A DNA stretch of 49,383 nt. Source: CAYVZU01 sp964455935 (GTDB taxonomy: Bacteria; Fibrobacterota; CAYVZU01). Where the stretch lies: assembly GCA_964455935.1 (NCBI GenBank), contig CAYVZU010000012.1, positions 1 through 49,383 on the forward strand, written 5' to 3'. Positions 8,946 to 17,544 of this stretch are shown here, one piece after another. Below the pieces are notes generated by a model that did not search any database, was not told the DNA's origin, and saw nothing but the letters and a program-made list of their open reading frames with translations. Position 1 is the first letter of the stretch, and every line of letters starts with the position of its first letter. The position numbers and the translations under genes are program-made.

Positions 8946-10001
8946 ATGGTCAAGGAAGCGATTTCCAAAATTGTCCTTCGCCAGGATCTGACCGAGAAGG
9001 AAGCCATTGAGGTCATGACCGAAATCATGTCGGGCCAGGCCACGGAAGCACAGATCGCGGCGTTTATCACCGGTCTTCGGTTGAAGGGCGAAACCATCGA
9101 GGAGATCACGGGCTGCGCCAGGGTGATGCGCGAGTACGCCACGGTCATACGGCCTCGCTGCGCCCCCGTGGACATCGAGCGCGACGAGATCAACCTGGAC
9201 CGGGAAACCATCATTGATACCTGCGGGACCGGCGGCGACAAGACCAACACCTTCAACGTGTCGACCTCGGCCGCTTTCATCGCGGCCGGCGCCGGCCTGA
9301 GGGTGGCCAAACACGGCAATCGCGCCGTATCCAGCCGGTGCGGTTCGGCTGATGTTTTATCGGAGCTTGGCGTAAATCTCGAAGTCACACCGGAGAAGGT
9401 GGAAGAATGCATTGATTCCGTGGGAATCGGTTTTCTATACGCCCCCATGCTCCACGGCGCTATGAAGCACGCCATCGGTCCGCGCCGGCAAATTGGCATT
9501 CGAACGATCTTCAATGTGTTGGGCCCCCTGACCAACCCGGCCGGGGCCAAGGCGCAGGTACTGGGAGTCTACGAACCGCGTCTGACGGAAGTTCTGGCCA
9601 ATGTTCTACTCAAGCTCGGCAGCGACCATGCCTTTGTGGTGCACGGCAAAGACGCGATGGACGAGATCTCCATCACAGGCGAAACCCAGATTTCGGAATT
9701 GAGCAAAGCCCAAGTGACAACCTACACGGTTTCCCCGGAGGACTTTGGGATCCGCCCCTGCCGGCTTGCCGATATCGGGGGCGGAGATGCCGCCGAAAAT
9801 GCGGCCATCATCCGCCGTATTCTGGATGGCGAGAAGGGCCCGCGCCGCGACATTGCCTGTCTCAACGCGGCAGCCGCGATTGCGGCCGGTAACAAGGCCT
9901 CAACGATCAAGGCAGGCCTGGTGCTTGCTTATGAGGCAATCGACTCGGGGAATGCTCGGGAGAAACTGGAGAGACTGGTGGAGATCACGAATAAGGCCTG
10001 A
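8946..10001 (+). CDS. trpD: Anthranilate phosphoribosyltransferase
   Basis: The 351-residue protein matches TrpD, which transfers phosphoribosyl from PRPP to anthranilate in tryptophan biosynthesis. The N-terminal helical domain is followed by the PRPP loop DTCGTGGDKTNTFNVST, the KHGNRAVSSRCGSAD segment, and NVLGPLTNPAGAKAQVLGV, all hallmarks of the family. The segment before the PRPP loop is slightly longer than usual. No other trp gene is nearby, so it stands alone here, directly behind the rpmB terminator. Paralogues of the TrpD2 type lack the full motif set, so the biosynthetic enzyme is the better call. Confidence 0.93.
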   Translation: MVKEAISKIVLRQDLTEKEAIEVMTEIMSGQATEAQIAAFITGLRLKGETIEEITGCARVMREYATVIRPRCAPVDIERDEINLDRETIIDTCGTGGDKTNTFNVSTSAAFIAAGAGLRVAKHGNRAVSSRCGSADVLSELGVNLEVTPEKVEECIDSVGIGFLYAPMLHGAMKHAIGPRRQIGIRTIFNVLGPLTNPAGAKAQVLGVYEPRLTEVLANVLLKLGSDHAFVVHGKDAMDEISITGETQISELSKAQVTTYTVSPEDFGIRPCRLADIGGGDAAENAAIIRRILDGEKGPRRDIACLNAAAAIAAGNKASTIKAGLVLAYEAIDSGNAREKLERLVEITNKA

Positions 10002-10020
10002 TCGGACACGTCAGACAGGT

Positions 10021-10041
10021 CGGACGAGTCCGACTCGTCCG
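10021..10041. terminator. Possible bidirectional terminator between trpD and sugar kinase gene
   Basis: CGGACGAGT (10021-10029) and ACTCGTCCG (10033-10041) pair exactly around a 3-nt loop in the 45-nt space between two convergent genes. The plus-strand flank is pyrimidine-rich (ATTCTCTATTCTTTT). The surrounding words (TCGGACACGTCAGACAGGTCGGACGAGT) also look like a degenerate intergenic repeat tract, so it may be both. Confidence 0.5.
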
Positions 10042-10046
10042 ATTCT

Positions 10047-11039
10047 CTATTCTTTTGCGGTCGCCGCTTCGCGGATCTGATCGAGCGTGACGCAGGCTGC
10101 GCCCACTTCGCCCACCACGATGCCCGCCGCCTGATTGGCCAGATAGACGGCTTCTTTGTTCGAAGCGCCGGCTGCCACACACGCGGTGATGCAACTGATG
10201 ACAGTGTCCCCGGCGCCCGTCACGTCGAAAACGTTGCGGGCCACGGAGGGAAATTCCGAGTAGGCACCGGATTTCTCCTGCAACGCCATTCCCTTCTCCC
10301 CCAGCGTCAGCACCACCGCATCAAGCCGGTAATCGCGGAGAATTTTGCGCGCGGCGGAAGCGACCTCGCCATCGGTCAATGTCTGCCCGATCATGGCCGA
10401 AGCTTCCTTGCGGTTGGGCTTGATCAGGGAAGCGCCTTTGAAAAGCTCGAAATTTTTTAGTTTGGGATCGACCGAGACGAACACGCCTTTCTTTCGAAAT
10501 TTCGAAATGTACTGTGTCGTGTCCTGCGTAATCACGCCCTTGTTATAATCTTCGTAGATCACGGCATCGGCTGTTTTGAGCAGCGATTCAAGTTTGCGCA
10601 TCAGAAGCGCCCGCACAGGACCGGAAATATCCTCCACGCTCTCCTCATCGGCCCGCACCACCTGCTGGTTGTGAGCCATGATCCGGGTCTTGGTCGTTGT
10701 GGGACGCTGCGGGTCCACGATCAGCCCGGTCGTCTCGGGGCACATCTCGTCGAGAAGACGCAGCAGCGCCCGCCCGTTGTTGTCGTCGCCCACCACGCCA
10801 ACGGGAATTGCCTTCACACCCAGGCTATGCAGGTTCTTCACCACGTTGGCCGCCCCGCCGGGCAGTCGCGTGGTTTTCTTCACACTGACCACGGGCACCG
10901 GCGCTTCGGGCGAGATCCGCTCGACCGTTCCCCACATGTATGCATCTATCATGAAATCACCCACGACCACGACCTGCTTGCCCGCGATCTTGTTGAAAAG
11001 GGTGTCAATTTGTTTTTTGGTGATGGTCATGATGGTCAT
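10047..11039 (-). CDS. hldA: PfkB-family sugar kinase, D-glycero-beta-D-manno-heptose-7-phosphate kinase type
   Basis: This is a ribokinase-fold kinase of about 330 residues, the same extent as the first domain of HldE (RfaE). It has VVGDFMIDAYMWG with the RISPEAPVPVV segment typical of RfaE1, GGAANVVKNLHSLG for substrate binding, a PNRKEA motif, and the C-terminal DVTGAGDT anion hole with the catalytic Asp. RfaE1-type enzymes phosphorylate heptose-7-phosphate at C1 for ADP-heptose and lipopolysaccharide core. No cytidylyltransferase-like domain is fused. The start overlaps closely with the upstream protease gene (2 nt after its stop), so the two are co-transcribed. Either ATG (11039 or 11030, in a repeated ATGACCATC) could be used. 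Confidence 0.85.
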   Translation of the reverse strand: MTIMTITKKQIDTLFNKIAGKQVVVVGDFMIDAYMWGTVERISPEAPVPVVSVKKTTRLPGGAANVVKNLHSLGVKAIPVGVVGDDNNGRALLRLLDEMCPETTGLIVDPQRPTTTKTRIMAHNQQVVRADEESVEDISGPVRALLMRKLESLLKTADAVIYEDYNKGVITQDTTQYISKFRKKGVFVSVDPKLKNFELFKGASLIKPNRKEASAMIGQTLTDGEVASAARKILRDYRLDAVVLTLGEKGMALQEKSGAYSEFPSVARNVFDVTGAGDTVISCITACVAAGASNKEAVYLANQAAGIVVGEVGAACVTLDQIREAATAKE

Positions 11040-11041
11040 GG

Positions 11042-11689
11042 CTAGAAAATAACACGTTGGAACACGATGAATTGAAAAAGGGTTTTAAAAGGGCCGTATA
11101 AAGGATAAAGAATCAGGGAAATCAGCGGCGGGCCACCCAGCCACTCAATTGCCAGGAGGGCCAGAAAGATCATGGGAACGCGCGCCATGATCCGCTGATA
11201 ATGAATCACTTTTCCGGGCGGCAGAAAGCCAAGAAGGATATTGGAACCGTCCAACGGTGGAATGGGCAGGAGGTTGAAAAAGGCAAGGCCCACATTGATT
11301 TGGATGGCGATCATGAAAAAACGGTATAGCTGTTCCCCAAACGGGAATACGGGGAATTGCCACATGAGGCGCATGATCAGCCCGATCAGGGCGCCCGCGA
11401 TCAGGTTGATTCCGGGCCCGGATGCGGCAACTTTGATCATATCGGTGCGCGGGTGGTTGAGATTGAACGCATCGACCGGAACCGGTTTGGCCCAGCCAAA
11501 AGGCCCAAAGAGAATCATGATTGTCCCAAACGGGTCCAGATGCGCCAGCGGATTCAGGGTCAAACGCCCTTCAAGTTCGGCGGTTGGGTCGCCAAGCCGC
11601 CGGGCCATCCACCCATGGGCGAACTCGTGGATCGTGAGGCAGAACAGAATGGCGGGAATTCTAAGAATGAAATCGGAATCAAAGTTCAT
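11042..11689 (-). CDS. Site-2 protease family (M50) membrane metalloprotease
   Basis: This is a short, multi-pass M50 protein of 215 residues. The zinc-binding HEFAH motif sits in the first membrane helix (about residues 21-25) and the third ligand in NLLPIPPLDGSNIL (about residue 147). GPGINLIAGALIGL forms another helix. It lacks PDZ and cytoplasmic domains and is like the small YwhC/Rv-type site-2 proteases whose substrates are mostly unknown. The gene is followed immediately by the sugar kinase gene. The roughly 200 nt upstream hold no convincing gene. The RBS is weak. Confidence 0.88.
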   Translation of the reverse strand: MNFDSDFILRIPAILFCLTIHEFAHGWMARRLGDPTAELEGRLTLNPLAHLDPFGTIMILFGPFGWAKPVPVDAFNLNHPRTDMIKVAASGPGINLIAGALIGLIMRLMWQFPVFPFGEQLYRFFMIAIQINVGLAFFNLLPIPPLDGSNILLGFLPPGKVIHYQRIMARVPMIFLALLAIEWLGGPPLISLILYPLYGPFKTLFQFIVFQRVIF

Positions 11690-11888
11690 TTCAACTCACA
11701 GGGGTCGTCGAGTGCAGCCCGAAGCTTGCCTCGGGTCTCTTTTTATGTGTCTTTCGGACCGCAGGCACCGCGACTATGCCCGCAAGTCCGGCCCATTGGA
11801 GCTGCCCTGCAATCCTGCGGCCGCACAAAAAGGAATGGAAGGGAGCGGCTGTCCGCGTGCATGCGCAAAAGAGAAACTGGTCCAACCT

Positions 11889-13571
11889 TCACACCCTGTA
11901 CAGCGGAAACTGCTTGCATAATTCGCCGACCTGGCCGCGGATGCGGGCAGCCTCGTTCTCGTCGCCCGCATGGCTGAGCGCTTCGCCGATCAAATTGGCG
12001 ATCTTGCGCATCTCTTCTTCGCGCATCCCGCGCGTGGTCAGGGCCGGCGTGCCAATGCGGATGCCGCTAGTGACCATTGGTTTCTGCGGGTCGAAAGGTA
12101 TGGTGTTCTTGTTGACGGTGATCCCGGCCAATTCCAGGGCATGCTCGGCGTCTTTGCCGGTAATGTTCTTTGAACGCAGATCCACCAACATCAGGTGCGT
12201 GTCGGTTCCGCCGGACACCAGATTGAAGCCTTCGGACAGCAGTCCTTCGGCGAGTGCCTGCGCGTTCTTGATGACCTGCTTCTGGTAAGAACGAAACGAG
12301 GGCTCCAGCGCTTCTTTGAACGCCACAGCCTTGGCCGCAATCACGTGCATCAACGGCCCGCCCTGGATACCGGGAAAGATGTTCTTATTGAATGCCTTTC
12401 CCATTTCCTCTTCATTGGCCAGAATCATGCCGCCCCGCGGACCGCGCAATGTTTTGTGCGTGGTCGTGGTCACCGCGTGCGCATGTGCCATGGGGCTGGG
12501 GTGCAGCCCGGCCGCAATGAGCCCGGCAATGTGGGCCATATCAACCATGAGGCGGGCGCCAACCTCGTTACAGATTTCGCGAAATTTTCCAAAGTCGAGA
12601 GTGCGCGGGTATGCGCTGCCGCCGGCAATGATCATCTTGGGTTTATGTTCGCGAGCAAGGGCCCTTAGTTCGTCATAGTCGAGCACCTGCGTTTTTTCGT
12701 TGACCTTATACGAGACAACGTTGAAGAACCGGCCCGAGAAGTTGACCTTGCTGCCATGCGTCAGGTGGCCGCCGTGGGCCAGGTCCAGTCCCATAACCGT
12801 ATCGCCGGGGTTTAACAGGGCGTAATAGACCGCCATATTGGCCTGAGATCCCGAGTGAGGCTGGACATTGGCGTATTGCGCGTTGAACAGCTTCTTGGCG
12901 CGCTCGATGGCAAGCTCCTCGGCCCGGTCCACATAAACGCAGCCGCCATAGTAGCGCTTTCGCGGATACCCTTCGGCATACTTATTGGTCATGACCGAGC
13001 CCATGGCCTGCATCACGGCCCGGCTGGTGAAATTCTCAGAGGCGATCATCTCCAGCGTGTCGTTCTGACGCGCCTCCTCCTGCCGAATGGATTCGTAGAT
13101 CTCGGGATCGGTTGTCCGCAGATCGTTTTCCACTTTGGTCTGGCTCAGCATATCCACTCTCCGTTTATGGCGTCCACCTTCGAAATCCGTTCGGAGAAAG
13201 GCGTTGACGATCTCCCGCGCCGCTTCAAGCGAGGTCATGCGGCCGCCCAGGGCCAGAACGTTGGCATCGTTGTGCCGCCGTGCCAGCGAGGCCATTTCCG
13301 CGGTTGTGCAAAGCGCGGCGCGCACGTGCCGATAACGATTGGCGGCAATGGAGATGCCGATTCCCGTTCCACAAACGATGATCCCCCGTTCGTATTCGCC
13401 GCTTTCAATTTTCTCGGCCACCCGGACGCCTATTTCCGGATAATCTACGGGACCTGTTCCACAGTTCGTACCCAGGTCCAGATGCGGGACCGCAAGAACC
13501 TCCAGTTCCTTCTTGATGCCTTCTTTTAAATCGAATCCGGCGTGATCGCTCGCGATGAGTATGGGTTTCAT
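11889..13571 (-). CDS. rpiB-glyA: Fusion: ribose-5-phosphate isomerase B + serine hydroxymethyltransferase
   Basis: One uninterrupted frame of 560 residues encodes two enzymes. Residues 1 to about 147 are RpiB (LacA/RpiB fold): SDHAGFDLK at the start, DLGTNCGTGPVDYPEIG, and GIIVCGTGIGISIAANR with the catalytic Cys. The rest is complete GlyA (serine/glycine and C1-folate exchange): EMIASENFTSRAV, GGHLTHGSKVNFSG, and TTTTHKTLRGPRGG with the PLP lysine. RpiB's usual end (GGRHKRRV) runs straight into the usual GlyA N-terminus with no stop. The ATG at 13571 is chosen because it directly precedes KPILIASDHAG; a longer in-frame extension upstream has no homology. Adjacent rpiB and glyA genes are known in several bacteria; the fusion is the odd feature. 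Confidence 0.9.
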   Translation of the reverse strand: MKPILIASDHAGFDLKEGIKKELEVLAVPHLDLGTNCGTGPVDYPEIGVRVAEKIESGEYERGIIVCGTGIGISIAANRYRHVRAALCTTAEMASLARRHNDANVLALGGRMTSLEAAREIVNAFLRTDFEGGRHKRRVDMLSQTKVENDLRTTDPEIYESIRQEEARQNDTLEMIASENFTSRAVMQAMGSVMTNKYAEGYPRKRYYGGCVYVDRAEELAIERAKKLFNAQYANVQPHSGSQANMAVYYALLNPGDTVMGLDLAHGGHLTHGSKVNFSGRFFNVVSYKVNEKTQVLDYDELRALAREHKPKMIIAGGSAYPRTLDFGKFREICNEVGARLMVDMAHIAGLIAAGLHPSPMAHAHAVTTTTHKTLRGPRGGMILANEEEMGKAFNKNIFPGIQGGPLMHVIAAKAVAFKEALEPSFRSYQKQVIKNAQALAEGLLSEGFNLVSGGTDTHLMLVDLRSKNITGKDAEHALELAGITVNKNTIPFDPQKPMVTSGIRIGTPALTTRGMREEEMRKIANLIGEALSHAGDENEAARIRGQVGELCKQFPLYRV

Positions 13572-13611
13572 AGGCCCACAAATATAACAAATACGTGGAG
13601 AACGTTCTATA

Positions 13612-13665
13612 GTATCGTGAATGCAGGCAACGCATCCACGCGCTAACGCATTCGCGCATTTACTA
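13612..13665. repeat. Degenerate GCATTC/ACGCGT-type intergenic tract
   Basis: The tract between the divergent rpiB-glyA and gapA genes repeats overlapping words such as AACGCATCC, ACGCGCTAACGCATTC and GCGCATTT. Similar vocabulary recurs near 27.75 and 37.82 kb. The rest of the 206-nt space is AT-richer and probably contains the gapA promoter, but I see no clear consensus boxes. Confidence 0.4.
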
Positions 13666-13777
13666 CTCACCAGAGTTTGACGCATCCCGGCGCAAATACT
13701 ATCTTTTTTCGGCTTAGGACCGAACAAAACAAATCAGCGTATTTAACTCAATTCGGGGAACTCCCCAGGAGGATGCA

Positions 13778-14800
13778 ATGGCGATCAAGGTTGGGATCAA
13801 CGGTTTTGGCCGCATCGGGCGCTTGGTGTTCCGTGCCGCCGCCGAGAACCCGAAAATCGAAGTGGTGGGCGTCAACGACCTTTTCGATTCCAAGCAGCTT
13901 GCCTACATGCTCAAGTATGATACCGTTCACGGCACCTTCAAGGGTACAATAGAGGACGCCGAAGGCGCACTGATCGTCAACGGAAAAAAAATTCGTTTGA
14001 CCGCCGAGAGAGACCCGGCCAATTTGAAATGGGACGATGTGGGCGCCGAGTACATCTGCGAATCCACCGGATTTTTTCTTGAAAAGGCCAAGGCCGAGGG
14101 TCACGTTAAGGCCGGAGCAAAAAGGGTGGTCTTGTCGGCTCCCTCCAAGGACGACACGCCGATGTTCGTAATGGGCGTGAACCATAAGTCTTACAAGGGC
14201 GAGCAGTACGTTTCCAATGCCTCCTGCACAACCAACTGCCTGGCGCCGGTCGCCAAGGTCCTCAATGACAATTGGGGCATTGCGGAAGGCCTGATGACCA
14301 CCGTGCATGCCACAACGGCAACGCAAAAAACCGTTGACGGCCCGGGCGGTAAGAAGGATTTCCGCGGCGGTCGCGCGGCAGCCGGCAACATTATTCCATC
14401 ATCCACCGGCGCCGCCAAAGCGGTGGGCAAGGTAATTCCGGCGCTCAAAGGCAAGCTGACCGGCATGGCCTTCCGCGTTCCCACCCTCAACGTTTCGGTC
14501 GTCGATCTCACCGTCCGCCTCGAGAAGGCAGCGGGCGCGGATGCCGATTCGGCCTATGCCGCGATCAAGGCCGCAATGAAGAAGGCTTCCGAAGGCGAGC
14601 TGAAGGGGATTCTAGGATACACCGAGGAAGAGGTTGTCTCGTCGGACTTCAACCACGAAGCGCGCACATCGGTCTTCGATGCCGGCGCGGGAATCATGCT
14701 GAACCCAAATTTCGCAAAGATCGTGTCCTGGTACGACAACGAATGGGGCTACTCCAACAAGCTCCTCGACCTGATCGTGCATATGGATACGGTGAAGTAA
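13778..14800 (+). CDS. gapA: Glyceraldehyde-3-phosphate dehydrogenase, type I
   Basis: The 340-residue protein oxidises glyceraldehyde-3-phosphate to 1,3-bisphosphoglycerate in the cytosol. The NAD fold begins VGINGFGRIGRLVFR, the catalytic cysteine is in SNASCTTNCLAPVAK, the activating His lies in the HATT region, and the C-terminal NEWGYSNK is intact. Asp in VNDLFD at the end of the second strand favours NAD over NADP. GGAGG lies 6 nt before the ATG. The gene is followed by a strong terminator and is monocistronic. Confidence 0.97.
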   Translation: MAIKVGINGFGRIGRLVFRAAAENPKIEVVGVNDLFDSKQLAYMLKYDTVHGTFKGTIEDAEGALIVNGKKIRLTAERDPANLKWDDVGAEYICESTGFFLEKAKAEGHVKAGAKRVVLSAPSKDDTPMFVMGVNHKSYKGEQYVSNASCTTNCLAPVAKVLNDNWGIAEGLMTTVHATTATQKTVDGPGGKKDFRGGRAAAGNIIPSSTGAAKAVGKVIPALKGKLTGMAFRVPTLNVSVVDLTVRLEKAAGADADSAYAAIKAAMKKASEGELKGILGYTEEEVVSSDFNHEARTSVFDAGAGIMLNPNFAKIVSWYDNEWGYSNKLLDLIVHMDTVK

Positions 14801-14844
14801 ATCCAGTTTGAACGGGCGCCGCGGTGCGGCGTCTCCTCGGATAT

Positions 14845-14880
14845 GAAAAAGGCAGGGCGTTTGCCCTGCCTTTTTCTTTT
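14845..14880. terminator. Intrinsic terminator between gapA and convergent nucleotidyltransferase gene
   Basis: GGCAGGGC (14851-14858) and GCCCTGCC (14863-14870) form an 8-bp stem with loop GTTT. TTTTTCTTTT follows on the plus strand and GAAAAA precedes, giving a U-run on the minus strand too, so it can serve both convergent genes. Confidence 0.9.
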
Positions 14881-14947
14881 TCCCGGATTCACTGAAAACT
14901 GAACGGATTCCCGGACACGCGCACAAGTGCGTGCCGGCCGATGCGCT

Positions 14948-15661
14948 CTACGCCCTCGCCCACCCGCTGTCCCAGGACTGAAGCGGCAGTTTGGCCCCAA
15001 AAAGGTTTGAGAGGTATCGCGTAAGGCCGTTTGCGCGAGCGGCCCGGCTAGGGAGACGCGCAATCTTGGCCAGTTGATTGGCCGGGCCGGGGACCAGGCG
15101 CTTTAGATCGCGGACGCCATGGCCCGTATCCAAATACCAGTGCCGGTTTAGTTTGAGCGTGGACTCAACGGCTTTTTCCAGCAATCCGCCGAACAGGAAT
15201 TCGAAATTTTCGCCGCCCTTCGGCTCTTCCCGCATCCGTTTGAGCCGCGCCGAGCAATCCAGCATAAGGGTGAATTTGTGCCACTGCGAAAGCGCGGGGG
15301 CCAGCCCGTGGAACTGCCGGGTGGCCTTGGCCACGTGGGTGGAAAGGAGCCGCCCCTTCTGCCAAAGGACCCGGGCATCGGCCAGCATGAACAGTACATC
15401 CGTGGGATAGGGTTGCCTGATTGTTTTGATCCAGCGCCAATCTTCGAAATGCAGATCCACCTTGAAACCGTCCACGTCCATGCTGCGAAAACGAATCACG
15501 CGCTCGCCGCAACAGACACAGAGGTCGAGATCGGATCCCGCGCAGTGACTGCCCTGCGCCATGGACCCGTTAAGAATGACGCCCAGGGCCTTTGTGCTTT
15601 CCTTGTCAATGGTGTCGGCCACTTTGCGGGCAACAGCAAGAAATTGGGGCGTCTTCTCCAC
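14948..15661 (-). CDS. MNT-type nucleotidyltransferase domain protein
   Basis: The 237-residue protein has the polymerase-beta-like nucleotidyltransferase signature LNGSMAQGSHCAGSDLDL (GSxxxG...SDxDL, the first two metal-binding Asp near residue 45) and a later VDLHF supplying the third acidic residue. A helical C-terminal region follows, as in proteins that adenylylate small molecules or partner proteins. The substrate is unknown. The start is GTG, 9 nt after GGAG. It lies 46 nt downstream of obg and is probably co-transcribed with it. Confidence 0.75.
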   Translation of the reverse strand: MEKTPQFLAVARKVADTIDKESTKALGVILNGSMAQGSHCAGSDLDLCVCCGERVIRFRSMDVDGFKVDLHFEDWRWIKTIRQPYPTDVLFMLADARVLWQKGRLLSTHVAKATRQFHGLAPALSQWHKFTLMLDCSARLKRMREEPKGGENFEFLFGGLLEKAVESTLKLNRHWYLDTGHGVRDLKRLVPGPANQLAKIARLPSRAARANGLTRYLSNLFGAKLPLQSWDSGWARA

Positions 15662-15707
15662 GTCTTTGGTCTCCTTCAGTTTCAGTCGTTCCGCGGCAGG
15701 CGGGCAC

Positions 15708-16670
15708 TCATTGCCGATGTTTCTTGAGGAGCTCGTAAATCTTATGCTTCGCTTTGTCCAGATTGGTTCCGGCCGCGGCCGAGATCAGCATGCCTTTGCG
15801 TTTGACCTTGGGAGGCTTGGGGTACAGATCCAGCTTGTTGTATAGGATAATTGATTTCTTTTTGAGCAGCCCGGGGTTGTAGCTCCTCAATTCATGGCGC
15901 AATTCGGAGTAGGTCTTGTCGGGATCCGGATCGCTCAGGTCAATCAGGTACACCAGCACGCTTGTCCGCTCGATGTGGCGCAAAAACTGCAACCCCAATC
16001 CTTTGCCCCGGTGCGCGCCCTCGATGAGGCCGGGAATGTCGGCCATCACGTAACTCTCGAACTCGCCCATATAGACGATCCCCAGCATGGGTTCGAGAGT
16101 CGTAAACGGGTAGGCCGCTACTTTGGGCCGGGCCGCCGAGAGCCGTGAAAGCAAGGTGGATTTCCCGGCGTTCGGCTTGCCTACCAGTCCCACATCCGCA
16201 ATGAGTTTGAGTTCGAGAACCAGGGACTTTTCCTCGCCGGGCGTGCCCGGCTCGAAATGGCGGGGGGCTCGGTTGGTGGGCGTTGCGAAGCGGGCATTGC
16301 CCCTTCCGCCGCGGCCGCCGCGGGCCACCAGAACCTTCTGGCCATTTTCGACCAGATCGGCGACAACACCGCCGCCTTCTTCGGTAATCACAGTGCCCAG
16401 CGGAACCCGGATCACCACATCTTCGCCGCTGCGGCCGGTTTTCCGGGCGCCCTGGCCGGGCTGTCCCTTCTCGGCGAAATATTTTGTACGGTACCGGAAA
16501 TCCTGAAGAGTGCGCAGGTTCCGGTCGGCTATAACGTAAATCCCCGCTCCGTGGCCGCCATCGCCGCCGTCAGGCCCGCCATGGGGAACGAAGATCTCCC
16601 GCCGAAAGCTGGCGCAGCCCTTGCCGCCGTCGCCGGCCTTCACCCGAATTTTTGCGTGGTCAATCAGCAT
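15708..16670 (-). CDS. obg: Obg/CgtA GTPase
   Basis: The 320-residue protein is an Obg-family GTPase acting in late 50S ribosome assembly and stress control. The glycine-rich Obg fold spans residues 1-157 (GDGGKGCASFRRE, GGPDGGDGGHG). The GTPase domain has GKPNAGKS (G1), PFTTLEP (G2), DIPGLIEGA (G3), YNKLD (G4) and SAAAG (G5). The chain stops after the G domain, so the C-terminal OCT domain of some relatives is absent. The usual rpmA-rplU neighbours are absent too. Confidence 0.96.
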   Translation of the reverse strand: MLIDHAKIRVKAGDGGKGCASFRREIFVPHGGPDGGDGGHGAGIYVIADRNLRTLQDFRYRTKYFAEKGQPGQGARKTGRSGEDVVIRVPLGTVITEEGGGVVADLVENGQKVLVARGGRGGRGNARFATPTNRAPRHFEPGTPGEEKSLVLELKLIADVGLVGKPNAGKSTLLSRLSAARPKVAAYPFTTLEPMLGIVYMGEFESYVMADIPGLIEGAHRGKGLGLQFLRHIERTSVLVYLIDLSDPDPDKTYSELRHELRSYNPGLLKKKSIILYNKLDLYPKPPKVKRKGMLISAAAGTNLDKAKHKIYELLKKHRQ

Positions 16671-16838
16671 GGTTCATCTTAGCCGGGCAGGATTCCATTG
16701 CTTCCCCGGAACCGGTCCGGTCATGGCACATTGCTCCTCGCGGGCGAATTCGGTGCGCGACCTTCCGGAATTCACGGAACGAATAGTCGATCCTCTTGGC
16801 GCTGTCTCCTTTACTTGGAAGCGGCCCGCGTAAATAGG

Positions 16839-17126
16839 TTACGATGCCGGTTTGCTGTCAGTTTTTGTCGCCGCTGTCGACACCGTTGAACTGGTGCTAC
16901 TGGACCCGGACGACTTCTCTTCCGAGGCCTTCTTATTGTAATCGCTGCTCCGGTAATCGGTCTGGTAGAAACCGCTGCCCTTGAAAATAATTCCGGCACC
17001 GGAACTGATCAGGCGGAAGACCTGGCCGCCGCAACGCGGGCAGGTCTCGAGAGGCGGCGAGGTAATGGGCTGAAATTCCTCAAAGATGTTTTCGCATTTT
17101 TTGCACTGATATTCGTATGTAGGCAT
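16839..17126 (-). CDS. FmdB-family zinc ribbon protein
   Basis: The 95-residue protein begins MPTYEYQCKKCENIFEEFQ and has a second knuckle CPRCGG, the standard four-Cys FmdB/CxxC zinc ribbon. It then has the conserved SGAGIIFKGSGFYQTDYR segment. The C-terminal third is a Ser/Thr/Lys tail, probably disordered. FmdB-like proteins are thought to act as small regulators, but their partners are unclear. It lies 22 nt after the CheY-like gene on the same strand. The 168 nt between it and obg holds nothing I can identify. Confidence 0.9.
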   Translation of the reverse strand: MPTYEYQCKKCENIFEEFQPITSPPLETCPRCGGQVFRLISSGAGIIFKGSGFYQTDYRSSDYNKKASEEKSSGSSSTSSTVSTAATKTDSKPAS

Positions 17127-17148
17127 TCTGTCATTCTCCCGTCGACCG

Positions 17149-17514
17149 TTATTCCATCAATTTGAGATCCTTGAGCTTTTCCTTCAGCACTTCGGGCGTG
17201 AAGGGCTTGATAATATAGCTGTTGGCTCCGTTCTTAATGGCCTCAATGATCTTGCTTTTTTCGGACTCGGAGGTCACCATAATGATCTTGGTATTCTTGT
17301 ATTGGTCCATGGTCCGAATCTGCTTGAGAAACGCGGATCCATCCATGTTGGGCATGTTCCAGTCCAACAGAATCAACTCGGGATTAAAACTCAGTTTCGT
17401 CAGTGCGTCCTGGCCGTCGACGGCCTCTTCGATTTCCTTGAGGCCGATCCCTTCCAGAACATTACGCTGAATGCGACGCATGGTACTGGAATCATCAACA
17501 AGCAGGACTTTCAT
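17149..17514 (-). CDS. CheY-like single-domain response regulator
   Basis: The 121-residue receiver domain has the acidic pair VDDSS (Asp8/Asp9), the phospho-acceptor Asp in LLDWNMPNMDG (near residue 53), the switch Thr in MVTSES, and Lys in IIKPFTPE. There is no output domain, so it acts through protein contacts, as CheY does at the flagellar motor or as a diffusible phospho-relay step. It has a GGAGG site. The genes around it (GGDEF, FmdB) run in the same direction. No kinase gene is in the window. Confidence 0.93.
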   Translation of the reverse strand: MKVLLVDDSSTMRRIQRNVLEGIGLKEIEEAVDGQDALTKLSFNPELILLDWNMPNMDGSAFLKQIRTMDQYKNTKIIMVTSESEKSKIIEAIKNGANSYIIKPFTPEVLKEKLKDLKLME

Positions 17515-17544
17515 AATGCATCCTCCATCGAATTCTCGTTTCCG

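Noticed and set aside
11691..11885. 64-codon minus-strand frame between the fusion gene and the site-2 protease gene
   Set aside because: The composition is irregular, there is no clear RBS and no recognisable motif; treated as spacer.
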